DNA from: an uncultured Ectothiorhodospiraceae bacterium
GTDB taxonomy: Bacteria > Pseudomonadota > Gammaproteobacteria > S012-40
Direction: 5' to 3'
Assembly (NCBI GenBank): GCA_945787715.1
Contig: CALZJE010000005.1
Location: forward strand, 62,001-126,000
DNA length: 64,000 nucleotides
Shown piece after piece: positions 44,545-52,575 of the stretch. The notes beneath the pieces are model-generated. The model made no database searches. It saw only the letters and a program-made list of their open reading frames with translations, and was not told the origin of the DNA. Position 1 is the stretch's first letter; each line of letters starts with the position of its first letter. The translations under genes and the position numbers were made by a program.

Positions 44545-46526
44545 TAACTCGGAGATAAATCTTCAAGGAGTTCATGAATTGCATCGTCCCAGTTTCGATT
44601 TTTAGATTGGCGATAGATGGTACATTTTGAAAACCAGTGGCTGTGTTTTCCATTTTCCATCCATCGCCATTCAGAGGGATACGGAACAAGGACGTGAGAT
44701 TGTTTACCCAAGCCGGCTCTTAGATGGATGTTTGTATTACTCACTGCGATATAACGATCAAGTAAATTCAAAATGCATAACATTCTTTCAAGATCATTGT
44801 TATATTCGTCTACATTCAGTATTGGACGATTCAATGTTTTAGACATTGCATCTAATTCGCCTGATGTAGGATTTCTTTGCAAGCTTACTAAGGTGCCTTC
44901 TGTATTCGCAAGGATGCTCTGCATATTATTGAGATCAAAAACTTTGAAATATGACCCAATATTTTTGTTATTTAATAAACCTCCAGCTTGCCAACTAAAG
45001 CCGATATAGGGTGGTGGGCCGAACTCTGACAAACGCGTAGTTATTTCATTGAGTAATGTCGGGTGACAGGTTAGAGGAAACGGAGGAGGGCTATCGTGCT
45101 CTGACTGATGATGACAAATATAGGGTAAATCGCCGACGGAGAGCGAGTAATTATATCCTGATTTATCAAGCTTACCAAAGCTAAGTTTCTCAAAATAGTT
45201 TGAGCGTGAAAGAAGGGATAGAAGTTTATGGCAGCAATGGTAGGAAACAGCTGCACCGCGTTTGGATAACTCTGGAAGAAAACGAAGAAAAAATAGCTCA
45301 TCGCCAATACCTTGGTCTTTAATCAATAATATTGATTTTCCTGTAAGATCTTGAGGTAATGACTCTGGGCACAGGTCTGCTTCATTTTCAAATACTGATT
45401 GCCGAAAGCGATAATAATTCCAGGCATCGCCATAATCACCTAATAGCAACTTTGTTAGTGCAAGGTTAGTCGAGGCACTTTTGCTGTCAGGTCGAATGTT
45501 AATTGCCTTTTGAAAATATTCGAGGGCTGCGTTCGGGGCGCCTTCCTTTCCGATTAGATTGCCATAGTTGTTTAATGCTTCCACAAAATCCGGTTTATAT
45601 TCGATTGCTTGCAAATAGGATTGTTTTGCTGCTTCTATATTACCCAGTTCATGCAGCACAAGACCTCTGGTGTTGTATGCATCCGCAAATTCTTGCTGCA
45701 TCTCTATAGCACTGTTAAGTTGTTTCAAAGATTCTTCATACTCCCCACTAATGTGAAGAGCAGCGCCAATTGCATTTTTAACATCAGGCTGATTATTATC
45801 CAAACTCAATGAATGCTTGAGGTACTTTAAAGCTTCTGTTGCGTGTTTATTATTGTTGAATATTGAAATTCCAAGTAGGTAATTAGCGCGGATGTGGTCG
45901 GGGTTTAAAACGATTATTCTACGTAGTAAGTCTTCTGAAGCTCCGTATTCACGATTGTCGTACTTTAAACTAGCAAGACCAAGAAGCGATTCAATATAAT
46001 TTGGCTCTATAAGCAGGACTTGATTATAGAGCTCGATTGATTGATCTATCTCGTCTTGCTTTCGAAAAACATCGGCCAGGTTGTTCAGTGCTCGTATATG
46101 CCGAGGATTTAGTTTTACGGTTTTTTCGTACCATGCCTTAGCATCAGCATAATCTTCTTTGCGATAACAAATATTGCCTAAATTATAGAGTGCTTCTGTA
46201 TAGTTAGGATCGAACGAAATGGCTTGATTGAGATAATTAACTGCAGCTTCAAGTTCTTCAAGATCAATATAAGTTGTTGCGAGATTTGTACAGAGTTCCG
46301 GACTTTCTGGTGTGATTTTTAACGCGGTGAGAAAGAACTTAGTGGCTTGCTTTTTCTTCCCCAACTTGTCGTAAATAATGCCTGACAGGTTAAGCGCATT
46401 AACTTCTTTAGCGTTGTTTTTAAGAATTGTTTTACAGATGCCAAGCGCAGCTTGGTAATCTGAAGAATAAAACTTTTGAGCGGCGGATTCTATTAGTCCC
46501 AGTTGCTGTTTGTGTTTTTTAGCCAT
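44544..46526 (-). CDS. TPR-glycosyltransferase array, copy 3
   Basis: 660 residues. About eleven TPR units to residue 380, then LIKDQGIGDELFFLRFLPEL (about 400), YIGFSWQAGGLLNNKNIGSY and RYIAVSNTNIHLRAGLGKQS with PSEWRWMENGKHSHWFSKCT. First gene of a four-gene overlapping operon: a 160-base gap separates it from copy 2, and that gap holds a sigma-54-like promoter (46609-46624). The SPWFP motif of the other copies reads SHWFS here. Flagellin glycosyltransferase role is inferred. Confidence 0.75.
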   Translation of the reverse strand: MAKKHKQQLGLIESAAQKFYSSDYQAALGICKTILKNNAKEVNALNLSGIIYDKLGKKKQATKFFLTALKITPESPELCTNLATTYIDLEELEAAVNYLNQAISFDPNYTEALYNLGNICYRKEDYADAKAWYEKTVKLNPRHIRALNNLADVFRKQDEIDQSIELYNQVLLIEPNYIESLLGLASLKYDNREYGASEDLLRRIIVLNPDHIRANYLLGISIFNNNKHATEALKYLKHSLSLDNNQPDVKNAIGAALHISGEYEESLKQLNSAIEMQQEFADAYNTRGLVLHELGNIEAAKQSYLQAIEYKPDFVEALNNYGNLIGKEGAPNAALEYFQKAINIRPDSKSASTNLALTKLLLGDYGDAWNYYRFRQSVFENEADLCPESLPQDLTGKSILLIKDQGIGDELFFLRFLPELSKRGAAVSYHCCHKLLSLLSRSNYFEKLSFGKLDKSGYNYSLSVGDLPYICHHQSEHDSPPPFPLTCHPTLLNEITTRLSEFGPPPYIGFSWQAGGLLNNKNIGSYFKVFDLNNMQSILANTEGTLVSLQRNPTSGELDAMSKTLNRPILNVDEYNNDLERMLCILNLLDRYIAVSNTNIHLRAGLGKQSHVLVPYPSEWRWMENGKHSHWFSKCTIYRQSKNRNWDDAIHELLEDLSPS

Positions 46527-46608
46527 GGTGTCAGGAAATTCTCTAAACTATCAATGCATTGATTTATTAGCGGGTAAATAAAATCACGTTGGTCCGAACA
46601 GACTGAGG

Positions 46609-46624
46609 AGCATGATATATGCCA
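46609..46624 (-). promoter_or_regulatory. Candidate sigma-54 promoter of the four-gene TPR operon
   Basis: Minus-strand TGGCAT-ATATC-ATGCT has a full -24 core and GG-N10-GC spacing, with ATGC instead of TTGC. It lies in the only sizeable gap of the six-gene array, about 83 bases before the start at 46526. Confidence 0.52.
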
Positions 46625-46686
46625 GTAGAAGTGAGAGTCGGATTATCTTACTGCCGGCAAAGAGTATTATTTTTAATCAGAACAAT

Positions 46687-48774
46687 TTAGCATGAGAGTT
46701 CATTTTGCAGTCGAGAAAGGGCCTTACCCCAATCTCCATTTTTACATTGTCGATAAATAGTGAAGTTAGGCATCCATGGGGAATAGTTACCGTCTGCCAT
46801 CCATCGCCATTCTGGGGGTGATGGTATTAAAACTCTGCCACTCTTACTTTGTGATGCCAGAAGATGGACGTTGGTATTGCTGACTCCTATATAATCATCG
46901 AGTAGCTTGAGCAAAGCTTGCATTTCCAGTAGTGAATTGTTGAGTTCAGACATATCAATTACGGGTTGTTGTAATGTTTGTTGGAGCATTTCAATTTCGC
47001 CGGGTTGTGGATTTCTCTGCAGTATTATAATTGTGCCTTTGGTCGACTGTGCGATGTTTATTAATGCGTCAAGTGGAATATGTTTTGATAAAAGTCGTTG
47101 ATTATTTCTTGAATGATGTTCCATTGACTCTGCTCCCGCACGCCAAGCAATGCCGATATAGGGTCTGGGAAAATCTTTCATAATTTGAGAATATTTTTCA
47201 GAAATTGTTGGATCTGGCATTAAACGAATTGGTGGGGGAAGATTGCTCACATCAACTATGTTTAAAAGTAGAGCAATATCATCAATAGAAAAATAGTAGT
47301 CAGATTGAGGTAATTCGCTGTCCTTAGAGAGAAGTTGATCAATCTCGGGCGTATTGATTAATAAATCATAAATTTTTGGTGAGGGTCGATAGGATATATG
47401 AACATTGTGGTGTTGTGTTTTTATTAGAGTAAAGAATCTGATAAAGAAAATCTCGTCGCCAATGCCCTGGCTGCTAATAAAGCAGATACGTTTGTTTTCC
47501 AGTGATATGCCTGGTGTAATTGGTGATAAGATTTCATTTTCTTTGAGGTGGCGAATGCGTTTGAAATAGTGTCCCCAGCCATGTTTTAAATCACCAAGTA
47601 CTAGCTCATTGATTCCTAGGTTAAACTCCGCATCTGCATAGTTAGGATCAACTGAAAGGCATTGTTTGTAGTAATTAATTGATAGTTCATGTTCACCTTG
47701 CGCATGATAAATATTACCAATATTGTAACTGATTAGCGGGTTCCCTAGGGTTTCATTCTGCTCAGCGATTTTATAATACTGAAGTGCTTGTTCGTAATTA
47801 TTTTTACGTTCCATTAATCGACCATAATTGATATTTATATTTACGTTCTTAGGTGCAATCGTTAATGCTTTGTCGAGGTATTTTTTTGCATCCTTAAGTC
47901 GATTTGATTCAGTAAGAATTTTGCCAATATTGTTCAAGGCGGTAGTGTAATTAGGATCTTTGTTGAGTGCATTTTCAAAGTAGTTAATCGCTTGTTTAGA
48001 TTTCCCCAGGTTATCCAATGCTGAGCCCATGTTGCTCAACAGAAGAGGAGTTTCGCCATATTTCTCCATTATGTTGCTGTAAAGATCAAAGGCTTCTTGG
48101 TTGAAACCAGCTTGCATAAGGTTAGTAATAATGTCGAATTGGGTGTTGTATGTATTTTGATTTAGATGTTGTAATTGATCGATAACTTCCCGAACTTTGA
48201 ATGGCTCTTGTTTAAATATAAGACATTGACTATAGTCGAAGTAGAATTCTAATCTATTAGGATCATTTTTCAATAATAGAAGATAGTATTGTATGGCTTC
48301 TTGAATGTTTCCCGTTTGTTTTTCAATATCAGCAAGATTAATCAAGGCATTTATATGAGTTGGATTCAATGATAAAACATGTGTTAAAGCCAATCGAGCG
48401 TTATCCAGAACACCAAGCTGAGCATAAGATGCACCTAAAAAGAAATGGGCATCTAACAGGTCTTCCTTTGATTCTACACAATACTCGAAGTAGGGGATTG
48501 CTTGTTTATACTCCTTTAAATCAAACAAGCAGCAGCCCAAAAAGTAGTTAACTTCTAGATCATCCAGTTTCTGTGCAGTAAATCTAAAAAAATATTCTAC
48601 CGCTGCTGAAAGATTTCCCAGCTGAAGTTCTGAATATCCTAAGAGTTTTAGCAGTTGCAAATCTTGGGGGGAGACATTTATTAATTGAACTAATATTTTT
48701 TTAGCAGAGGCTGGTTGATTACGATCCAAATGGTTAATGGCCGTTTGGACTGAGTTGATAGCGCTATCAAACAT
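46687..48774 (-). CDS. TPR-glycosyltransferase array, copy 2
   Basis: 695 residues. TPR units to about 400, then FISSQGIGDEIFFIRFFTLI (about 425), YIGIAWRAGAESMEHHSRNN and DYIGVSNTNVHLLASQSKSG with PPEWRWMADGNYSPWMPNFT. Overlaps the upstream copy by 8 bases. It has LASQSKSG where most relatives have a GK pair. Inferred flagellin-modifying enzyme; its closest sister by motif wording is copy 4. Confidence 0.75.
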   Translation of the reverse strand: MFDSAINSVQTAINHLDRNQPASAKKILVQLINVSPQDLQLLKLLGYSELQLGNLSAAVEYFFRFTAQKLDDLEVNYFLGCCLFDLKEYKQAIPYFEYCVESKEDLLDAHFFLGASYAQLGVLDNARLALTHVLSLNPTHINALINLADIEKQTGNIQEAIQYYLLLLKNDPNRLEFYFDYSQCLIFKQEPFKVREVIDQLQHLNQNTYNTQFDIITNLMQAGFNQEAFDLYSNIMEKYGETPLLLSNMGSALDNLGKSKQAINYFENALNKDPNYTTALNNIGKILTESNRLKDAKKYLDKALTIAPKNVNININYGRLMERKNNYEQALQYYKIAEQNETLGNPLISYNIGNIYHAQGEHELSINYYKQCLSVDPNYADAEFNLGINELVLGDLKHGWGHYFKRIRHLKENEILSPITPGISLENKRICFISSQGIGDEIFFIRFFTLIKTQHHNVHISYRPSPKIYDLLINTPEIDQLLSKDSELPQSDYYFSIDDIALLLNIVDVSNLPPPIRLMPDPTISEKYSQIMKDFPRPYIGIAWRAGAESMEHHSRNNQRLLSKHIPLDALINIAQSTKGTIIILQRNPQPGEIEMLQQTLQQPVIDMSELNNSLLEMQALLKLLDDYIGVSNTNVHLLASQSKSGRVLIPSPPEWRWMADGNYSPWMPNFTIYRQCKNGDWGKALSRLQNELSC

Positions 48775-50419
48775 TTTTCAAATTGTTCAAATAGTGCTTG
48801 GATTCTTCGATAACACTTTCCCAATTATCATTTTTATTTTGCCGAATAATATCAAAATCAGGATACCATGGAGAAGAGCTCTCGTCATACATCCATCGCC
48901 ATTCGCCTGGATATGGAGTTATTACACAGCCCCTTTTGCCTAACGATCCGTATAAATGCATATTGGTATTGCTAACACCAATATAAGCATCCAAAAAAGT
49001 TAATGTATTTAGCATGACTGGAAGATTATCATTCAAGTCGGATGCATTAATGAATTTGATGTGGCTCAGAGAATCAATCAGCTCTTGAAATTCTGAAATC
49101 TTCAGATCCCTTTGAAGTATGACAATAGTGCCGTGAAAGTGAGAGAGAATTTCTTTGATAACATAAAGCGGGATCTCCTTATTCAAAAATTTCTCTGCTG
49201 AACTGGATTTATCAAGTAATCCAGCTTTCCAGCTCAATCCAACTATTGCTTCATTTGCCTTTTTTTGATCGCTCCAGTTTCCCTCCTTTTTTTCTGAATA
49301 GCCGATTTTAATCGGTGGCGGAAGAGCGTCTGTATTGTCAATTTCAAATATAATAGGTAAATCCATTAACGAGAATTCTATATTATAATCATTTGTATCA
49401 CATTCTCCGATTAATACCTTATCTATCGATGGAATAGTAGAAAGTAAATCTGCAAGTTTTGGCGACGTTAAATAGGAAATATGATTATTTTGCTCTTTTA
49501 ACTGAGGAATGAAGCGGAGAAACATGAGTTCGTCACCAAGACCTTCTTCTCCTTTGATAAGAATGTTTTTGTTTTTCAATTCTGATCGACAGGGTAGAGA
49601 GGAACTACATTGGGGCCGATGCCTTAAATGGGCCCAGCCATTTTTGAAGTCCCCATAGCCGAGTTCTATCAATGCAAGATTGTAATAGACGCGTTGTAAA
49701 TAATTTTCACGGCAAGCATCATTAAAATTTTCAATTATCTCTAGATAGTGTCGTTTTGCATCGGGTAACAATCCTTGATCCTGCAAAAAAGACGCGAAGT
49801 TGAGTTTTGCATGAAAATGATTCGGATCGAGGTTTAATGCTTGTGAAAATGAATGTTTTGCTTCGGTTACTGCTCCTAAATTTGATTCGATTAATCCTGT
49901 AAGATTCCAAACGTCTGGATTGTGAGGGATAATGTGTTGTAGTATTAATACTGAATCTTTTGCGCGAGAATAGTCTCTTAAGCGCATTAATAGATGGACC
50001 AACTTAAATAACCCATCAATGTTTCCCGGTGATTGATTTAAGAAAGATTCTAGCGTGGAAGCGGCTTTTTCTGCGTACCCAGATTGTTCAAGCAAGCGGC
50101 AAGCTTCAAATAGTAAGTTGCGTTGCTCTGGATTTGATTTGTAGGCAATTTCAAAATAGTGGATGGCTTGTTCATATTGTTTTAACTGCTCGTAACTGCT
50201 TGCTAACGCAACAAGCGCGTCAATGTTATTAGGGGCTAGCTCAATGGTTCTATGAAAATATGTAATTGCTTTATCGAACCCCTTTTTTTCATAATGAATA
50301 ACCCCCATTAAATGATAAGCAGAGCTATTTTTCGGCTCTTTCTTTAATAATTTTTTGCATAACATTTCTGCACTCTTATAATTTTTTTGTTGATAAAGTG
50401 CGGCTGCTTGCTGAATCAT
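48767..50419 (-). CDS. TPR-glycosyltransferase array, copy 1
   Basis: 550 residues. TPR units fill about residues 1-265, then IKGEEGLGDELMFLRFIPQL (about 288; LGDE replaces IGDE), IVGLSWKAGLLDKSSSAEKF and AYIGVSNTNMHLYGSLGKRG with PGEWRWMYDESSSPWYPDFD and IIRQ. First gene of the array, divergent from fleQ across a 559-base spacer. No good ribosome site precedes the ATG, and a sigma-54-like site at 50664-50679 lies about 245 bases upstream. Confidence 0.75.
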   Translation of the reverse strand: MIQQAAALYQQKNYKSAEMLCKKLLKKEPKNSSAYHLMGVIHYEKKGFDKAITYFHRTIELAPNNIDALVALASSYEQLKQYEQAIHYFEIAYKSNPEQRNLLFEACRLLEQSGYAEKAASTLESFLNQSPGNIDGLFKLVHLLMRLRDYSRAKDSVLILQHIIPHNPDVWNLTGLIESNLGAVTEAKHSFSQALNLDPNHFHAKLNFASFLQDQGLLPDAKRHYLEIIENFNDACRENYLQRVYYNLALIELGYGDFKNGWAHLRHRPQCSSSLPCRSELKNKNILIKGEEGLGDELMFLRFIPQLKEQNNHISYLTSPKLADLLSTIPSIDKVLIGECDTNDYNIEFSLMDLPIIFEIDNTDALPPPIKIGYSEKKEGNWSDQKKANEAIVGLSWKAGLLDKSSSAEKFLNKEIPLYVIKEILSHFHGTIVILQRDLKISEFQELIDSLSHIKFINASDLNDNLPVMLNTLTFLDAYIGVSNTNMHLYGSLGKRGCVITPYPGEWRWMYDESSSPWYPDFDIIRQNKNDNWESVIEESKHYLNNLKNV

Positions 50420-50663
50420 TGTTTTGAAACGGGCCTTTTGGAGATGAATGAATGAATCTTGATTTACACTAGAAAAAGTAGTTGATCTGCGGAATATTCC
50501 TCAAGGAGTTTTCCTTAAGGGCGTAACGTAGCCTCTTGTTTTGTCTAGCGGTATAAAAAAAGCTTGCTTAAGCAACCAGGCGAAGACACATAATCATGAC
50601 GCTATTCAAAATAATATTCACTGTTTTATTTTCTCGCTAAACTGCTTTTTCTGAATTTATTCC

Positions 50664-50679
50664 AGCAGAATATATGCCG
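50664..50679 (-). promoter_or_regulatory. Possible sigma-54 promoter of TPR array copies 1-2
   Basis: Minus-strand CGGCAT-ATATT-CTGCT has GG-N10-GC spacing and resembles the site before copy 3, with mismatches at the first base of each box. It would give a leader of about 235 bases, which is long; weak support. Confidence 0.33.
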
Positions 50680-50855
50680 GCGGGATATAAAAAGAATCAA
50701 TGAAACTCCTGATGCTGAGTGGTTGATTTAGATTGGATTTTAGTCGAATCGCTGTAATAGGTTGTAAATCGGATAATAGAATTTTATTATTTTTTAAAAA
50801 ATTGCGCCGATATTTTGACATTCTCACTTCTTCGTGCTTTACTTGTTTTATGCTT

Positions 50856-50877
50856 AAATGTGACCCGGTTAACACAA
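50856..50877. promoter_or_regulatory. CRP/Vfr-like site upstream of fleQ
   Basis: AAATGTGA-CCCGGT-TAACACAA: the left half equals the CRP/Vfr consensus half-site, while the right half matches 4 of 8 positions. In P. aeruginosa Vfr represses fleQ, so a site about 100 bases before fleQ is plausible but unproven here. Confidence 0.33.
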
Positions 50878-50978
50878 AAAATTAGTTGGAAAGTGATTTT
50901 ATCGAATTGATTATCACTTGGTTGATGGGGCAATAGTTATCCAGAATTTCTATAGACTTACACAACAAAGGGAGTCTT

Positions 50979-52463
50979 ATGTCTAATCCATCCACAGTAC
51001 TTATTATTGAAGAAGACAGCCAAAAACGTCAGATTTATAAAAGTATTTTAGAGTTTGTTGAGCAAGAAGGACGTATAACCGATTGTCGACATTGGAAAGA
51101 AACACTGACTCAATCTAATACTATCAGTGCAATTATATTAGGTGATTGTGGTAATGATGAAACTGTACGTAAGGTTTTTGATGGCGTTACTGAAATCGAT
51201 CCTAACTTACCGATAATTCGTCTTGTCGAGAAATCCAAAAAGATTCCAAAAGATCAATCCGAAACAGAAGCCTTTATTCAAGCAGAATGTTTCAATCATA
51301 TCGACCTTCCTTTGAAATATACGCAATTAACAGATGTGCTTCATCAGGCAACAGTGTTTCGCATGAGTAAAGAGACGCCCAGAGATAGCCGCTCCACCGA
51401 ATTATTTAGAAGTTTAGTGGGTAATAGTCGGAGTGTTCGTGCTGTTCGAGAAATGATGGCACAAGTTGCCGATTCTGAAGCGACAGTACTTATTTTAGGT
51501 GAGTCGGGAACGGGTAAAGAAGTTGTTGCTCGTAATTTGCACTATAATTCCAGTCGAAGAAATAAACCTTTCGTACCTGTAAACTGTGGCGCAATCCCTA
51601 GTGACTTGTTGGAAAGTGAGCTTTTTGGACATGAAAAAGGCGCGTTTACTGGTGCCATCAGTGCTCGCCAAGGCCGTTTTGAGTTAGCGCAAGGTGGCAC
51701 ATTATTTCTTGATGAAATCGGTGACATGAGTCTGCATATGCAGGTTAAGCTACTTCGTGTTTTGCAGGAGCGCACATTCGAACGCGTTGGTAGTAACAAG
51801 ACAATTAAGGCGGATGTGAGGATTGTTGCTGCGACACATCGAAACCTTGAAGAGCATATTAGTAAAGGCAGTTTTCGTGAGGATTTGTTCTATCGTTTAA
51901 ATGTATTCCCAATCGAAATGCCACCATTGTATGAGCGTCTTGATGATATTCCATTACTTGTTAACGAATTAATTGCGCGTATGGAAGCTGAGAAGCGTGG
52001 TTCTGTACGGCTAACTCCATCCGCTGTCATGGCGCTTTGTCAATATCGATGGCCAGGGAATGTGCGTGAGTTAGCAAACCTTATTGAACGTCTTGTGATT
52101 ATGTATCCTTATGGTGTTGTCGATATTTCAGACCTACCTGAAAAATTTCGCCCCAAAGGTAAAATAGTGATTGCAGATGAAATCGCAGAAGAGAGTGCGC
52201 ATTCAGCGTCCGTGGTGGAAAATATTGCCTCTCAGCAATTGTTTGATAAACAGCCATTATCCACGCCCAGATTACCCAGTGAAGGTTTGGATTTGAAAGA
52301 GCACTTGAGTAATTTAGAGATTGATTTAATTAAACAAGCGTTGAGTGATGCTGAAGGTGTCGTTGCTCATGCCGCAAAAAGGCTAAAAATGCGCAGGACA
52401 ACGTTGGTTGAAAAACTGCGTAAATATGGACTACAACGCCAAGGTGAGTCGTCAATGGTTTGA
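50979..52463 (+). CDS. fleQ: FleQ, sigma-54-dependent flagellar master regulator
   Basis: 494-residue enhancer-binding protein. A FleQ-type receiver-like N-terminal domain (residues 1-125) is followed by an AAA+ domain with Walker A GESGTGKE (174-181), the sigma-54 contact loop GAFTGA in FGHEKGAFTGAISARQGRFE, Walker B GGTLFLDEIGDM, and a C-terminal HTH (LIKQALSDAEGVVAHAAKRL, MRRTTLVEKLRKYGL). In Pseudomonas FleQ activates flagellar genes with sigma-54 and responds to cyclic di-GMP and FleN. AAAGGGAG precedes the ATG. fleS and fleR follow. Confidence 0.94.
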   Translation: MSNPSTVLIIEEDSQKRQIYKSILEFVEQEGRITDCRHWKETLTQSNTISAIILGDCGNDETVRKVFDGVTEIDPNLPIIRLVEKSKKIPKDQSETEAFIQAECFNHIDLPLKYTQLTDVLHQATVFRMSKETPRDSRSTELFRSLVGNSRSVRAVREMMAQVADSEATVLILGESGTGKEVVARNLHYNSSRRNKPFVPVNCGAIPSDLLESELFGHEKGAFTGAISARQGRFELAQGGTLFLDEIGDMSLHMQVKLLRVLQERTFERVGSNKTIKADVRIVAATHRNLEEHISKGSFREDLFYRLNVFPIEMPPLYERLDDIPLLVNELIARMEAEKRGSVRLTPSAVMALCQYRWPGNVRELANLIERLVIMYPYGVVDISDLPEKFRPKGKIVIADEIAEESAHSASVVENIASQQLFDKQPLSTPRLPSEGLDLKEHLSNLEIDLIKQALSDAEGVVAHAAKRLKMRRTTLVEKLRKYGLQRQGESSMV

Positions 52464-52513
52464 CGAGCCATGAATTACACCTTCTAACATATTGATTACA
52501 CTAAAAATAGTAC

Positions 52514-52529
52514 AGGCATATTTATTGCT
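52514..52529 (+). promoter_or_regulatory. Candidate sigma-54 promoter of fleS-fleR
   Basis: AGGCAT-ATTTA-TTGCT keeps GG-N10-GC spacing and a full TTGCT -12 box. Predicted transcription start is near 52540, inside the left arm of the inverted repeat at 52528-52569. fleSR is FleQ/sigma-54-dependent in Pseudomonas. Confidence 0.66.
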
Positions 52530-52569
52530 CCAATGATGAAGCTAAGTAGAATTAGCTTCATCATTGGAG
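52528..52569 (+). promoter_or_regulatory. 18-bp perfect inverted repeat covering the fleS promoter -12 box and ribosome site
   Basis: Left arm CTCCAATGATGAAGCTAA (52528-52545), loop GTAGAA, right arm TTAGCTTCATCATTGGAG (52552-52569). The right arm ends in GGAG, the fleS ribosome site. There is no T run on either side, so it is not a typical terminator. RNA reading through from fleQ would form the full stem and hide the site; RNA from the sigma-54 promoter would start within the left arm and could not. Confidence 0.9.
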
Positions 52570-52575
52570 TGGAAT

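Larger units (their letters stand above)
50420..50978. other. Divergent spacer between the TPR array and fleQ
   Basis: About 560 bases without a convincing gene. Contents: a hairpin CTCAAGGA-GTTT-TCCTTAAG near 50492-50511 (one G-T pair), a GCTTGCTTAAGCAA near-palindrome followed on the minus strand by seven T, a sigma-54-like site for the leftward TPR genes, and a CRP/Vfr-like half-site in front of fleQ. The long untranslated regions suggest regulation on both sides. Confidence 0.5.

Noticed and set aside
50657-50875. 72-codon minus-strand frame between the TPR array and fleQ
   Set aside because: No convincing ribosome site or domain, and it overlaps a candidate promoter and a CRP-like site; better explained as regulatory spacer.
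52528-52569. Reading the fleQ-fleS inverted repeat as an ordinary terminator
   Set aside because: The stem is strong but no T run follows on either strand; its overlap with the promoter and ribosome site fits regulation better.
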